Shown: positions 38,854 through 49,011, counted from the first letter of the stretch. The stretch is 64,000 bases of DNA from Hyphomicrobiales bacterium (GCA_026708505.1 JAPOUU010000011.1:62001-126000); one strand, 5' to 3'. Program-made: numbers and translations. The notes: generated by a model from the sequence alone, not told the origin.

Positions 38854-39657
38854 ATGACAGCGCGCATTCATCCCACTGCCATCATTGCCGACGATGCCCG
38901 TATTCACGAGAGTGTCGAGATTGGCGCTTTCTGTCAGATTGGACCCAAGACCACCCTTGAAGCCGGCGTGATGCTGCATTCGAATGTTGTCGTGTGCGGC
39001 AATAGTCGTCTCGGCGAGAATGTTGTGGTGTTTCCCCACGCCTGCATCGGCGGCGAACCTCAAGACATGAAATTTGACGGCGAAGAAAGTTTCCTCGAAA
39101 TCGGCGCGCGCTCGATCATCCGCGAGAATGTCACCATCTCGCGCGGAACACAGGGCGGCGGATTGCTGACGCGCATCGGTACCGATTGTCTGCTTCAATG
39201 CAACAGCCATGTCGGCCATGACGGCATTATCGGCAATCATGTGATTTTCTCGGCGGCGGCGATGACTGCAGGACACTGCAAGGTGGACGACTTTGCCATT
39301 CTTGGCGGCAATAGCGCGATACAGCAATTCGTCCGGATTGGTAAATATGCAATGGTCGGGGGCATGACAGGCGTGCGCAATGATGTTCTTCCCTTTGCAC
39401 TAGTCACGGATATGCCCGCAACGCTGAAAGGGCTCAACCTTGTGGGATTGCGCAGACACGGTTTCAAAACCGCGGACATCCGCGCCATCAAACGCGCCTA
39501 CGGCATCCTCTTTGATGCAAACGACTCGCTTCGTGCACGCGCTGAAAGCCTCACCGACACCTTCAGCAACAACGCTCATGTGAATTTGCTGCGTGACTTT
39601 GTTCTTGAGGTCGGAAAATGCTCTTTGTGCATGCCCGACGGTGACTTTGCCGAATAA
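38854..39657 (+). CDS. lpxA: UDP-N-acetylglucosamine acyltransferase
   Basis: 267 residues from ATG 38854; the frame is open further upstream only inside fabZ. It performs the first step of lipid A synthesis. Left-handed beta-helix hexapeptide repeats from ARIHPTAIIADDARI onward; the catalytic His is expected in LLQCNSHVGHDGIIGNHV. The C-terminal helical domain starts near LKGLNLVGLRRHGF. Length matches the family. Confidence 0.97.
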   Translation: MTARIHPTAIIADDARIHESVEIGAFCQIGPKTTLEAGVMLHSNVVVCGNSRLGENVVVFPHACIGGEPQDMKFDGEESFLEIGARSIIRENVTISRGTQGGGLLTRIGTDCLLQCNSHVGHDGIIGNHVIFSAAAMTAGHCKVDDFAILGGNSAIQQFVRIGKYAMVGGMTGVRNDVLPFALVTDMPATLKGLNLVGLRRHGFKTADIRAIKRAYGILFDANDSLRARAESLTDTFSNNAHVNLLRDFVLEVGKCSLCMPDGDFAE

Positions 39658-39663
39658 CGCCGA

Positions 39664-40542
39664 ATGAGCACCGCACCTTTGGGAATCATTGCCGGCAGCG
39701 GCGTATTGCCAGAGATGGTCGCGCGGGCGGCGCTTAAGCAGGGGCGCGATGTCACTGTATTGGCACTCACCGGAGAAGCGGACGGTTCGCTGGACTCATT
39801 CGCACCCCACTGGATAAATATAGGCGAACTGCGACGCGGGATGTCCTTGTTGCAAGAAAGAGGCGTGCGGGACCTGGTAATCGTTGGGCGGGTTCGCCGT
39901 CCGAGCTTGCGAGGTTTTAGAGGTGACAGCGAAGCTTGGAAATTCTTGTTTCGTTGGATTGTCGGCAAGCGAAGCAACGATGAACGGTTGCTGCAAGCAC
40001 TTCGGCGCTACCTTGAGGAGCGTGGCGGTTTTCGCATCGTTGCGGCACAAGAGATTTGCGAATCGTTGCTGGCTACTCCCGGCTTTCTCGGACGCCATCA
40101 CGCAAATAACGAAACACAAAAAGACATCACGTTCGGTGTGGAAGTTGCACGCGAGGTCGCGAAATACGACATTGGTCAGGGAGTCGTCGTATGCAGGGGT
40201 GTTGTGTTGGCGGTGGAAGCGCAAGAGCAGACCGATAACATGTTGCGTCGCGTGGGCGAGTTGGATGAATCGTTACGCGGCTCCCCCCAAGAACGCGCAG
40301 GCGTTCTTATTAAACTCCCTAAACCGTTGCAGACTCGCGAGCTGGACTGGCCCGTGATTGGCGAGAAGACGATCATCAATGCGTCGCAGGCGGGATTGTC
40401 AGGTGTCGTGCTACAAGCGGGGGGATGCCTCCTGATAGATGCCGAAGCAATTGCCAGGCGCATTGATGCGGAAGGAATGTTTTTGCTTTCGCTTGAAGCG
40501 GACGAGATGGCCGCGCGTAAGCCCCATGACCAACACGACTGA
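39664..40542 (+). CDS. lpxI: UDP-2,3-diacylglucosamine diphosphatase LpxI
   Basis: 292 residues. It hydrolyses UDP-2,3-diacylglucosamine to lipid X; LpxI replaces LpxH in alphaproteobacteria. The N-terminal LGIIAGSGVLPEMVARAA and the C-terminal GVVVCRGVVLAVEAQEQTDNML with the LSGVVLQAGGCLLID end are diagnostic. The loop usually written KPxQDxRxDxP reads KPLQTRELDWP here, so one of its acids is replaced while the second Asp is kept. Genes on both sides make the preceding and following steps, which strongly supports the function. It overlaps lpxB by 17 bases. Confidence 0.92.
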   Translation: MSTAPLGIIAGSGVLPEMVARAALKQGRDVTVLALTGEADGSLDSFAPHWINIGELRRGMSLLQERGVRDLVIVGRVRRPSLRGFRGDSEAWKFLFRWIVGKRSNDERLLQALRRYLEERGGFRIVAAQEICESLLATPGFLGRHHANNETQKDITFGVEVAREVAKYDIGQGVVVCRGVVLAVEAQEQTDNMLRRVGELDESLRGSPQERAGVLIKLPKPLQTRELDWPVIGEKTIINASQAGLSGVVLQAGGCLLIDAEAIARRIDAEGMFLLSLEADEMAARKPHDQHD

Positions 40543-41713
40543 TAAGCCCTTGCGCATTATGCTGGTTGCCGGCGAGGTTTCCGGTGACCGGTTTGGTGCG
40601 CAGTTGATGTCATCGCTGCGCCGCGTGTCGACTCGACCGGTATCATTCATAGGCGTTGGAGGTGCAACAATGTCGGCGCAGGGATTGACTTCGTTGCATG
40701 ATATAAACGATACAGCGGTTGTCGGAATATGGGACGTTATGAAGCGCCTGCCGTTACTACTGCGCCGCATTCGCGAAACCGCCGATTTTGCCTTACGCGA
40801 GTCCCCGGACGCACTCATCCTTATCGACAGCCCCGACTTCACACATCGTGTTGCAAAGCGTGTGCGTGCGCGCAACAAGAAGATTCCCATTATCACGTAT
40901 GTTGCGCCGAGCGTTTGGGCATGGCGCCCCCGTAGAGCAGTCCGGATGTGCTCTTATATCGATCATATGATGGTGCTGCTGCCATTTGAGGAGGAGGTGT
41001 TTCGCCGTGCAAAAGGACCTGCCTGCACCTATGTCGGACATCCCGCTCTGGAAGAGGTGCCCGCACCCGGGGATGGAGAAGCGTTTCGCAAACGTCATGG
41101 AATCGGCATGGACGAGCAGATTGTTGCGTTGTTGCCCGGAAGCCGCCGAGGCGAGGTAGAACGTCATGTTGACGACTTCGTTGAGGCCGGGTTGCAATTG
41201 CGTGAATTGGTCGAAAATACCCGCCTTGTGTTGCTGGGGCGCGAGGAGGTTCGTCCATTGCTAGAATCGAAACAACCAAGCTGGGGCGGCAAAATTCTGT
41301 TGTTGTTCGGCGAGGAAGAGCGAGCCGGATTGTTCGGATCCGCGAACGCGGCATTGGTTGCGGTAGGCACGGCGGCTTTGGAGCTGGGCTTGGCGCGTGT
41401 TCCGATGGTTGTAGGGCTGCGCGAACATGCTTTTAACGCTTATCTGGGTGCACGGTTATTGCGCACGCCTTCCTTGTCGTTGGTGAATTTGGTGCTGGAT
41501 ACTCCTGTAGTTGAGGAATACCTGCAAGAAAAGTTGGAGACGGAAAAAGTTGTCGAAGCGTTGCAACGCATTTTGACCTCACCCGGACGCGAACGGATTC
41601 TCGGACATCTGAATGAGTTTTATGCCGCGATGAGCATTGGAGACGATGTGCCTTCGGAACGTGCCGCTCGGGCGGTTCTGAAAGTTTTGGAAGACGCGAA
41701 TAACTCCGAATAG
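40526..41713 (+). CDS. lpxB: Lipid-A-disaccharide synthase
   Basis: 395 residues from ATG 40526. It joins lipid X and UDP-diacylglucosamine to the lipid A disaccharide. IMLVAGEVSGDRFGAQLM at the start, YVAPSVWAWRPRRA in the middle and LLPGSRRGEVERH in the second Rossmann-like half are GT19 signatures. It is the last gene of the lipid A block; codon choice from here on favours TTG and GTT more than in the nuo region. It converges with the peroxiredoxin gene after 17 bases. Confidence 0.95.
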   Translation: MTNTTDKPLRIMLVAGEVSGDRFGAQLMSSLRRVSTRPVSFIGVGGATMSAQGLTSLHDINDTAVVGIWDVMKRLPLLLRRIRETADFALRESPDALILIDSPDFTHRVAKRVRARNKKIPIITYVAPSVWAWRPRRAVRMCSYIDHMMVLLPFEEEVFRRAKGPACTYVGHPALEEVPAPGDGEAFRKRHGIGMDEQIVALLPGSRRGEVERHVDDFVEAGLQLRELVENTRLVLLGREEVRPLLESKQPSWGGKILLLFGEEERAGLFGSANAALVAVGTAALELGLARVPMVVGLREHAFNAYLGARLLRTPSLSLVNLVLDTPVVEEYLQEKLETEKVVEALQRILTSPGRERILGHLNEFYAAMSIGDDVPSERAARAVLKVLEDANNSE

Positions 41714-41730
41714 ACTTTTCAGCCTGTTTT

Positions 41731-42300
41731 TTATCCTCGTTGCTTCAAATAGTTAATGACTTCAATAGCATTTTTATCCGGAGGAAAAACCGGATAGAAA
41801 ACTTTGTTTATGGTCCCCTCATCAATTACAAAGGTTATTCGCTTCAATAACGTCATCTCCTCGACAACCATAATTGGCAGACTTAACGCTTTTGAAAAAT
41901 TTAAATCTGAATCCGATAACATCGGGAAAGGCAAGTGCAGCCGTTTAACGGCTTCGCTCTGATATTGTGTGCTCTGCGTCGACATGCCGAACAAATTTTC
42001 AACACCCAAAGATTGAAACTCTGCGTAAAGATCTCGAAACGAGCAGGATTGCGGAGTGCAACCGCGCGCGCCCGGTATCTGATCCCATCCATCCGGCAAA
42101 GGAGTGTCCGGCCTGCCTGTCATAGGATAAACAAACAGAACTGTCACCCCCGGCAGGGAAGATATGTCAACGCAACTCCCGTCCGTGCCTTTCATCGCAA
42201 TAGACGGCACTTTCATGCCGCATAGATGCGAAGCCTTCCCGTCGTCCTCCGGTTTCGGCAAAGAGGACCAATCAACAACATTGAGATTACTCTGGTTCAT
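41731..42300 (-). CDS. Peroxiredoxin (BCP/PrxQ-like)
   Basis: 189 residues from the ATG at 42300 (GGAGAG about 6-10 bases upstream; an in-frame ATG nine codons earlier has no better site). Thioredoxin fold with GVTVLFVYPMTGRPD and GARGCTPQSCSFRD. C81 is the peroxidatic cysteine and C86, four residues later, is placed like the resolving cysteine of BCP/PrxQ enzymes. The N-terminal 45 residues, including C27 and C43, do not resemble the standard family. It should reduce peroxides in the cytoplasm. The gene is AT-richer than the lpx genes and diverges from the DUF1272-cupin-LysE genes. Confidence 0.85.
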   Translation of the reverse strand: MNQSNLNVVDWSSLPKPEDDGKASHLCGMKVPSIAMKGTDGSCVDISSLPGVTVLFVYPMTGRPDTPLPDGWDQIPGARGCTPQSCSFRDLYAEFQSLGVENLFGMSTQSTQYQSEAVKRLHLPFPMLSDSDLNFSKALSLPIMVVEEMTLLKRITFVIDEGTINKVFYPVFPPDKNAIEVINYLKQRG

Positions 42301-42382
42301 ATAAACTCTCCGCTCCCATGGCATCAATTATGAAATTCAACATACCGGAAAAAATTGCGAATTCAAATTTTATTCTAGTTTG

Positions 42383-42403
42383 GAAAATATATGTTATATC
42401 TTC
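42383..42403. promoter_or_regulatory. Inverted repeat in divergent intergenic region, possible operator
   Basis: GAAAATATA (42383-42391), TGT, TATATCTTC (42395-42403): arms match at 8 of 9 positions around a 3-base centre. It lies between the divergent peroxiredoxin and DUF1272 genes in an AT-rich 175-base gap, a typical place for a dimeric regulator. No clear promoter hexamers were fixed around it. Confidence 0.35.
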
Positions 42404-42475
42404 AACCTCACAAATTTCATTGATTTAACATCATTGGAATCACGCAACGAAATAACCCTGAAAAGGAGAAGTAGT

Positions 42476-42649
42476 ATGCTTGAAATGAAAAATGAATGCC
42501 TTCAGTGCAATATCAAACTTGAACCGACCTCTGATGCCATGATTTGCTCTTATGAGTGCACGTTCTGCATGCAGTGCGCAAATGAAAACAACGGTATTTG
42601 CAAAAACTGCGGCGGGGATTTGCAGTTGCGCCCTAAAAGAAAGCAATGA
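42476..42649 (+). CDS. DUF1272 small zinc-ribbon-like protein
   Basis: 57 residues from ATG 42476 with a strong AAAGGAGAA site. Eight cysteines in pairs or clusters (C8, C11, C24, C28, C31, C34, C42, C45) suggest two metal sites, probably zinc. The sequence core DAMICSYECTFCMQCA followed by CKNCGGDLQLRP matches DUF1272. Function unknown. It is the first of three overlapping genes leading to an exporter. Confidence 0.85.
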   Translation: MLEMKNECLQCNIKLEPTSDAMICSYECTFCMQCANENNGICKNCGGDLQLRPKRKQ

Positions 42650-43005
42650 AGGCCATGAATACGGAAAAAGCGCAAATATTTCCCCTGAAGAATGCCAGGG
42701 AAAAATTTGCAGCATCGCCTCGACCGACAGAAATTATACCCGGCGTAACAAAACTTTCCGAACTTGTGTTTTCAAAAGGCGATCTTCAACTCCGTTATTA
42801 CGAACCGGGAAAGATTGACCACCAAGTGCCGCATGATCAGGAAGAATTATACATCGTTATATCGGGAACGGCAGAACTTGATCACGGAGGAAGAAAAGTT
42901 TGTTGCAATCCCGGAGACTCCATTTTTGTTTCGAAGGGAGAAACACATAAATTTGTTAATATCTCGGACGATTTTTCAGTTTGGGTAATATATTTTAATG
43001 CATGA
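42646..43005 (+). CDS. Single-domain cupin protein
   Basis: 119 residues; the ATG overlaps the DUF1272 stop. A small beta-barrel with the cupin motif: HQVPHDQEELYIVISGTAEL (first His pair and Glu) and then GDSIFVSKGETHKFVN (second motif with His). This is the standard metal-binding set. Enzyme or sensor role cannot be told from sequence. It overlaps the exporter by 8 bases, so the products probably act together, for example by binding the exported compound. Confidence 0.85.
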   Translation: MKAMNTEKAQIFPLKNAREKFAASPRPTEIIPGVTKLSELVFSKGDLQLRYYEPGKIDHQVPHDQEELYIVISGTAELDHGGRKVCCNPGDSIFVSKGETHKFVNISDDFSVWVIYFNA

Positions 43006-43618
43006 GTTGATTTCGTTCGCAATTTTATGGTTTTTCCTGGCCGTGCCCATAGGCCCGAACGCCCTAATCTCGATTGATTCGTCAATTCAATACGGCTGGC
43101 CCCGTGCGGTGATGGTTCCTTTGGGAATAGCGGTGGCTTCAATAGTTTACAGCTCCCTTTCCTTAACCGTTCTCGCCTACCTCCTGAAGCTGGCGCCCGT
43201 TTTGTTCAAATTAATTATAATTCTCGGATCTCTTTATTTGCTTTATTTGGGTTATAAAATTTTGATACGCCCCGCGCTGGAAAGAAGCGGCGCAATAAAA
43301 GACATTAAAAACAACAAACTTATGTTTCTTGGATTTACAACTTCGCTTTCCAACCCAAAAGCGGCATTAGTATATTTATCGGTTTTTCCCGCTATGGCTC
43401 ATAGCGGAGATATCGATCCGATAGTCTTAATAGCAACCGCATGCATAATTACCTTCTTTGTATATTGTGCTTACAGCGGATTCGCAAATTTGTTTCGTGA
43501 TTTTGTTATAGGTTTCCCGCGCAGACAAAAATTAATGGATATGCTTGCCTGTCTTTCGTTTTCACTAATTGCGGTGCAGAACATTTATTATGCGATTACG
43601 GAAAAGGCTCTCACTTGA
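42998..43618 (+). CDS. LysE/RhtB family exporter
   Basis: 206 residues with six membrane helices. Family marks are FLAVPIGPNALISIDSSIQY near the start, a short basic loop, and TSLSNPKAALVYLSVFP in the middle. LysE proteins export amino acids or similar small solutes through the inner membrane; the substrate here is unknown. It closes the AT-rich cassette of peroxiredoxin, DUF1272 and cupin. Confidence 0.88.
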   Translation: MHELISFAILWFFLAVPIGPNALISIDSSIQYGWPRAVMVPLGIAVASIVYSSLSLTVLAYLLKLAPVLFKLIIILGSLYLLYLGYKILIRPALERSGAIKDIKNNKLMFLGFTTSLSNPKAALVYLSVFPAMAHSGDIDPIVLIATACIITFFVYCAYSGFANLFRDFVIGFPRRQKLMDMLACLSFSLIAVQNIYYAITEKALT

Positions 43619-43700
43619 GCGAGCTTGTAATTCTACATCACCACCGGCAGGCACCGCTTAAATCCACAAAGCCCTGAAGTTCTCCCCTTCAATAAAGGAT

Positions 43701-43728
43701 TTGGAAAGACCCTTTTAAATGCTACAAT
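43701..43728 (+). promoter_or_regulatory. Promoter of the MaoC-type hydratase gene
   Basis: TTGGAA (43701-43706) and TACAAT (43723-43728) with 16-base spacing. The leader of about 22 nt contains GAGGAAG as ribosome site ahead of the ATG at 43757. Confidence 0.55.
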
Positions 43729-43756
43729 TCCCAAAAATCCCTCACCGAGGAAGATC

Positions 43757-44617
43757 ATGCCACTCGATTACGAAAAGTTGCGCGCCGTTCATTTTAAAGA
43801 TGAGGCGCATCATTATGATGAGAAAGACGCCATATTGTACGCGTTATCCGTTGGCTTTGGCGCCGACGCTTCCGACCGAAACGAACTTGGATATGTGTGC
43901 GAGTGCCTCGAGGGAGGCTTGAAGACCGTACCTACTCTTGCAACGGTATTGGTTCGAAGCGCCGGCGCCATCGATACTCCCGGAATCAATCACGAGCTTC
44001 TTGTTCACGGCGACCAGCGCCTTCGCATCGACAATCCTCTCCCTCCCGAAGCCGATGTGCTTGCCGATACCCGGGTAGTTGAGATCTTCGACAAGGGTGC
44101 GGACAAAGGCGCCTTGTTGCTGGTCGAAACAAAACTCCGCCTTGAGGACGACACGCCGCTTGCGACATCAACCACCGGATTGTTCCTTCGGGGGGACGGC
44201 GGATTCGGCGGGCCGAAGGACGGCGCACCCAGGCCGCACGCGATTCCCGAGTGTGACCCCGACTTCATCGCGCCGCTTCATACCACGCCAAATCAGGCGC
44301 TCCTCTACCGTCTCAACAGTGATAGAAACCCGCTCCATGTTGACCCGGACTTTGCCGCGCGTGCCGGATTTGACCGGCCGATTCTCCACGGATTGTGCAG
44401 CTACGGAATTGCCTGTCGCGGCTTGATACAACACGTTTGCAATTATGATGCGTGGCGTATTCGTGAGTTTGATGCACGATTTTCCGCGCCTGTTTTTCCC
44501 GGCGATGTATTGGAGATGGAGTTCTGGCACAAGGACGAGACCGTCTCTTTTCGCGTGCGCAACAAGGAGAGCAAGCAGGTTGTCATCAACAACGGCAGAT
44601 GTTTGCTTGGAGGTTAG
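43757..44617 (+). CDS. MaoC-type enoyl-CoA hydratase
   Basis: 286 residues. A double hot-dog enzyme: an N-terminal degenerate domain starting YALSVGFGAD and a C-terminal MaoC domain with the hydratase-2 signature SDRNPLHVDPDFA and RPILHGLCSYG. It hydrates trans-2-enoyl-CoA to the (R)-3-hydroxyacyl-CoA, as in peroxisomal multifunctional enzyme type 2. The physiological chain is unknown and no other beta-oxidation genes are nearby. Own promoter and ribosome site. Confidence 0.88.
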   Translation: MPLDYEKLRAVHFKDEAHHYDEKDAILYALSVGFGADASDRNELGYVCECLEGGLKTVPTLATVLVRSAGAIDTPGINHELLVHGDQRLRIDNPLPPEADVLADTRVVEIFDKGADKGALLLVETKLRLEDDTPLATSTTGLFLRGDGGFGGPKDGAPRPHAIPECDPDFIAPLHTTPNQALLYRLNSDRNPLHVDPDFAARAGFDRPILHGLCSYGIACRGLIQHVCNYDAWRIREFDARFSAPVFPGDVLEMEFWHKDETVSFRVRNKESKQVVINNGRCLLGG

Positions 44618-44703
44618 CTTGTTTTTATGGATACACAAAAATGTGATGATGCAAATGCTTCGTATCGTTTGAATTTTCCGGATACTTGCACGACTTTATC
44701 CTT

Positions 44704-45864
44704 ATGACCCCGCCTTATATCCTTCGCTTGTTTTGCGTGACTGCTTTTACGCTTGTGTTTGCATTTGAAGCGCTCGCACAAGAAGCCCCCGCAACCCCGC
44801 CTCCCCAGGTTTCCACTGCTGAGGTCGACATTGCCACCACCCCTATCGGGCGTGACTATCCTGCGAGAGTGGTTGCGGCACAAAGTGTTTTGTTGTTGGC
44901 ACAGGTTGGCGGAGTCATCACAAAGCGCATCTTCGAGGAAGGCGCTTTTGTCGATCGAGGCGACGTGCTTTATGTCATCGATCCCGAATCCTACCAAATT
45001 GCACTTGACCAAGCTGATGCCCAAGTGAGTTCAGCGCGGGCAAACTTGTCCTTCGCACAAGCCGAAGTCGATCGCTTTACACCTCTCGCGAAGGAAAACA
45101 TCACCTCGAGCCAGAAATTGCAACAATTGGTCGAGCAACGTGACAGCGCTGTTGCTCTCGTTGAAGTCGCTCTTACCGAACGCAATGCCGCGGAGTTGGC
45201 GCTTCGACGCGCGCGCATCAGGGCGCCATTGTCCGGACGGATGGGATTGGCGGAAGCGGATGTCGGCGATTTGGTCACCGCCGGCCAGACGCCTCTAACA
45301 ACATTGGTGCAGTGGAATCCTATCGAAGTTCATTTTCACCCTCCCGCGCGTGATTTGTTCTTGATTGAAAAACATCACGCGCTTGCGCCCTTGGAAGTGA
45401 GCGTGTTTCTCCCGAAGTCCGATGACGGTGATGATGACGATACCGGTGAGATGGCGGGACATGTTTTTACCGGAAAAGGCGTTCTTGATTTTATCGATAA
45501 CGAGGTTTCTCCTTCAACCGACACGATTCTGATGCGTGCGAGCGTGGATAATCCCGATGCAAAACTCCGTCCGGGACAGTTTGCGCGCGCACGTGTGCAT
45601 ATAAGCGAGCGCGAAAGTTTGCTTGTACCGCGCAAGGCGATACAACAACACCAGGCCGGGTACCTTCTCTATGTCGTTGATGATAACGACACAATTCAAA
45701 CGCGCGAAGTGAAACTTGGAGAGGGGTTTGGCACACAGCAGATCATTCTCAAAGGTGTTCAGCAAGGCGAGCGGGTTGTCGTTTCGGATATCACCCGGCT
45801 TCGTGAAGGTATGAAAGTCGAACCTCGCGAAGAAAACGACGAAGTCGCTCCCTCGCAACCATGA
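44704..45864 (+). CDS. RND efflux periplasmic adaptor
   Basis: 386 residues from ATG 44704 (an upstream TTG at 44686 is possible). A signal peptide ends near AFEALAQ. The membrane-fusion protein layout is seen: a lipoyl half (SVLLLAQVGGVITKRIFEEG), a coiled-coil hairpin about 100-170, the second lipoyl half with RARIRAPLSGRMGLAEAD, then the beta-barrel and membrane-proximal domains with RPGQFARARVH. It bridges the RND pump and an outer-membrane channel. It overlaps the pump gene by four bases. Confidence 0.93.
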   Translation: MTPPYILRLFCVTAFTLVFAFEALAQEAPATPPPQVSTAEVDIATTPIGRDYPARVVAAQSVLLLAQVGGVITKRIFEEGAFVDRGDVLYVIDPESYQIALDQADAQVSSARANLSFAQAEVDRFTPLAKENITSSQKLQQLVEQRDSAVALVEVALTERNAAELALRRARIRAPLSGRMGLAEADVGDLVTAGQTPLTTLVQWNPIEVHFHPPARDLFLIEKHHALAPLEVSVFLPKSDDGDDDDTGEMAGHVFTGKGVLDFIDNEVSPSTDTILMRASVDNPDAKLRPGQFARARVHISERESLLVPRKAIQQHQAGYLLYVVDDNDTIQTREVKLGEGFGTQQIILKGVQQGERVVVSDITRLREGMKVEPREENDEVAPSQP

Positions 45865-48800
45865 GCGGATTTTTCATTACGCGTCCGATATTCGCCGGCG
45901 TTGTCGCGATACTAACGCTGCTGTTTGGTTTGTTTGCGATATATTTGATGCCGGTTGACCGTTTTCCGCCGGTAGCTCCTCCGGTGATATCGGTTGCGGC
46001 GAGTTATCCCGGGGCAAGCGCCGAGATTGTTGCAGAGACGGTCACAACGCCGCTTGAGCAAGCCATAAACGGCGCTCGAGGAATGTTGTATATGTCATCG
46101 AGCAGCGCGAATTCGGGGCAATCGTCGATTTCAATTACCTTCGAGAACGGCTATGACATTGACCTCGCCGCGGTGGATGTGCAGAACCGCATCCAAAGCG
46201 TTTTGCAAAGTTTACCGGAGATAACCAGGCGTGCGGGTGTGCGGGTCGATAAAGCGGGAACTTCGGTTACTCTGGTCGTCAATCTGTTTGCGCCCGACTC
46301 CCGCTATGACGAAATCTTTCTAAGCAATTACGCCGATCTTCACATTGTTGATGTGTTAAGCCGCGTTCCCGGCGTGGGACAAGTGCTCATCTTCGGAGAG
46401 AAAAAATACGCTCTTCGGATTTGGCTGGATGCGGACAAAATGGCAGCGCTTCAACTTGCCCCCAATGATGTCATCACCGCCATTCAAGACCAAAATCAGC
46501 AAGTCGGCGCCGGAATCATCGGGCAAAACCCCGCGCCGCAAGGACAAGCCTTCGAATATCCGCTCATCGCACAAGGGCGCCTCGAGGAGATTGAAGAATT
46601 TGAGAAAATCATCATCCGTGCATCGGCAGACGGTTCCGTGTTACGGCTTTCAGACATTGCCACTATCGAGCTTGGCGCCGAGAATTACGACGGCTTTACC
46701 CAGTTCTCCAACCAACCAACCGTTGCGATTGCGGTGTTTCAATTACCGGACGCAAACGGACTTGAAGTATCGAGCGCGGTCCATGAGGCGGTTTCAAAAC
46801 TTTCGGAAAATTTCCCCGAAGGCGTCGAGTACGGAATCCTCTACGACACCACCGTCTACATCAGCCAATCGATAAGCGACGTTCTTGCGGCGTTGCGTGA
46901 TGCCATCATCCTCGTTGTGATTGTCGTGATCGTGTTTTTGCACAATTGGCGCTCGAGCATCATTCCGATAATTGCGATACCGGTTTCATTGATTGGAGCG
47001 TTTACCTTCATGTTGGCGTTGGGCTTTTCGATAAACTTGCTGACGATGCTTGGGATTGTCCTTGCGGTTGGTTTGGTTGTTGATGACGCGATTGTTGTGG
47101 TTGAAAACGTTGACCGACGGCGACGCCTCAATGAAAACACTTCGATTTATGAGACGGTTCGATCCTCAATGAGCGAGGTTACCGGGCCCATCCTGACAAC
47201 GACCGCAGTATTGCTTGCGGTGTTTGTTCCGATATCGCTACAACCGGGCGTTACCGGAAAATTGTATTACGAGTTTGCGCTCACGATTGCAATTGCGTTG
47301 ACAATTTCTTCTTTTAATTCCCTAACGCTAAGTCCCGCCTTGTGTGCATTGCTGTTTCGAAATCAACCTGTTTCGAACGCAAAGGAAGGCTCGCATTGGT
47401 CGCCGCTGACATGGTTTGATAGGGGATTTGATCGTGTACGCGACATTTACATGGTGCTCATTGAACGACTCATTCGAGCACGATGGATTGTAATGCTGGT
47501 TTTTTTCGGTGCATTTGGGCTGACATTGTACGTCTTCGAGAAGACGCCGAGTTCTTTTTTACCACAAGAGGACCAGGGTTTTTTACTTGCAAACGCGACG
47601 CTTCCGGCAGGAAGCTCCCTTGAGCGCACCGAAGCTATAGCGCGCGAGGCAACGGATATTATGCTGGATACGCCCGGGATTATTTCGGTAATCACCGTAG
47701 GCGGACTTGACCTTCTCAACAATGTAAGCGCCTCAAACACGGCGACTTTTTTTATTGTGCTCGATAGTTGGGACAATCGTGCGGAAAATCCGGGACAAGA
47801 TTTGCATACGATACTGACATCTTTACATGGGAAATTTGGAGGGATTAAGGATGCGACGGTTGTGCCGTTTAATGTTCCCTCGATTCCGGAGTTAAGTTTG
47901 GTGAGCGGTTTTTCATATCAATTACAAGACACGCTGCATGCGGGACCCGAGGCAATGCAGGGGGCGGTCGGAGCATTGCTACAAGAAGCGGGCGCGCGGG
48001 AAGAACTCGGTTTTATTTTCACAAGCTATTCGGTATCCAAACCTCGTTACGAGGTTGATATTGACAGGGAAAAATTGTTCGAGATGGGGATTCGTTTGAG
48101 TGACGTTTTCGATGCATTGCAAGTTTATCTTGGTTCGTTTTATGTAAATGACTTTAACAAGTTCGGTCGAGTATATCGTGTGATTGTTCAAGCACGCGAG
48201 GAACAACGCGCCGAGATTGACGATGTCCAACTTCCACGCATTCGAAGCAGCACAGGTGAAATGATACCGCTGGCATCATTGTTATCACTGCGCCCCACAG
48301 TCTCGCCAACGAGCATCTCGCATCACAATCTCTACCCCTCGGTCTCAATAACGGGTGCGGCAGCAGAGGGATATAGTTCCTCGGAGGCAATTGATGCGAT
48401 GCGTGAGGTTTCGGAGAAAGTACTCCCCCAAGGTTTTTCATTTGAGTGGAGCGGCGTGACATTCCAGGAAATTCGTTCAAGCGCGGCCGCGCCTATTATT
48501 TTTGCGCTTGCGCCTTTGATGGTATTCCTCTTTCTTGCGGCGTTCTATGAAAGTTGGACAATGCCATTCATGATCTTGCTGAACACGCCAATGGCGGTGT
48601 TGGGAGCATTGCTGGCGCTTTCCCTCGTCGGCCTGCAGTTGGATGTATATGCGCAAATAGGGATTATCATGCTTGTCGGCTTATCGGCAAAGAACGCCAT
48701 CCTCATTGTTGAGTTTGCGAGGGTTCGTCGAGAGCAGGGTGAAAGCATCGAGGCTGCCGCCCTTGCCGCCGCACGAGACAGGCTGCGGCCGGTCTTGATG

Positions 48801-49007
48801 ACGGGTTTTGCCTTTATTTTGGGGGTTATTCCGTTGTTTACAACAGGCGGCGCAGGAGCCGCATCCCGCGCTTCGATAGGAATTACGGTGTTCGGAGGGA
48901 TGCTTGCGGCGACCCTCCTCAGCATTTTGCTCGCCCCGGTGTTTTATGTAGTGATACAGAATTTGACCGAACACTCTCGCTTTCTTCGCAGACTGGGTAT
49001 AAAATAG
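45861..49007 (+). CDS. RND multidrug efflux pump, HAE1 (AcrB-like) family
   Basis: 1048 residues, the classical AcrB length. [18 protein letters not shown] opens helix 1, and [19 protein letters not shown] in helix 4 carries the proton-relay Asp pair. [20 protein letters not shown] and the second-half repeat ([19 protein letters not shown], then [17 protein letters not shown]) are diagnostic. Twelve helices and two large periplasmic domains. No outer-membrane channel gene of the TolC type lies in the window, so a shared channel elsewhere must be used. No local regulator was found. Confidence 0.96.
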   Translation: MSGFFITRPIFAGVVAILTLLFGLFAIYLMPVDRFPPVAPPVISVAASYPGASAEIVAETVTTPLEQAINGARGMLYMSSSSANSGQSSISITFENGYDIDLAAVDVQNRIQSVLQSLPEITRRAGVRVDKAGTSVTLVVNLFAPDSRYDEIFLSNYADLHIVDVLSRVPGVGQVLIFGEKKYALRIWLDADKMAALQLAPNDVITAIQDQNQQVGAGIIGQNPAPQGQAFEYPLIAQGRLEEIEEFEKIIIRASADGSVLRLSDIATIELGAENYDGFTQFSNQPTVAIAVFQLPDANGLEVSSAVHEAVSKLSENFPEGVEYGILYDTTVYISQSISDVLAALRDAIILVVIVVIVFLHNWRSSIIPIIAIPVSLIGAFTFMLALGFSINLLTMLGIVLAVGLVVDDAIVVVENVDRRRRLNENTSIYETVRSSMSEVTGPILTTTAVLLAVFVPISLQPGVTGKLYYEFALTIAIALTISSFNSLTLSPALCALLFRNQPVSNAKEGSHWSPLTWFDRGFDRVRDIYMVLIERLIRARWIVMLVFFGAFGLTLYVFEKTPSSFLPQEDQGFLLANATLPAGSSLERTEAIAREATDIMLDTPGIISVITVGGLDLLNNVSASNTATFFIVLDSWDNRAENPGQDLHTILTSLHGKFGGIKDATVVPFNVPSIPELSLVSGFSYQLQDTLHAGPEAMQGAVGALLQEAGAREELGFIFTSYSVSKPRYEVDIDREKLFEMGIRLSDVFDALQVYLGSFYVNDFNKFGRVYRVIVQAREEQRAEIDDVQLPRIRSSTGEMIPLASLLSLRPTVSPTSISHHNLYPSVSITGAAAEGYSSSEAIDAMREVSEKVLPQGFSFEWSGVTFQEIRSSAAAPIIFALAPLMVFLFLAAFYESWTMPFMILLNTPMAVLGALLALSLVGLQLDVYAQIGIIMLVGLSAKNAILIVEFARVRREQGESIEAAALAAARDRLRPVLMTGFAFILGVIPLFTTGGAGAASRASIGITVFGGMLAATLLSILLAPVFYVVIQNLTEHSRFLRRLGIK

Positions 49008-49011
49008 CCGG

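Noticed and set aside
42301-42475. Hidden small gene in the AT-rich divergent gap
   Set aside because: Frames are short with no ribosome site; the gap is better explained by promoters and the inverted repeat.
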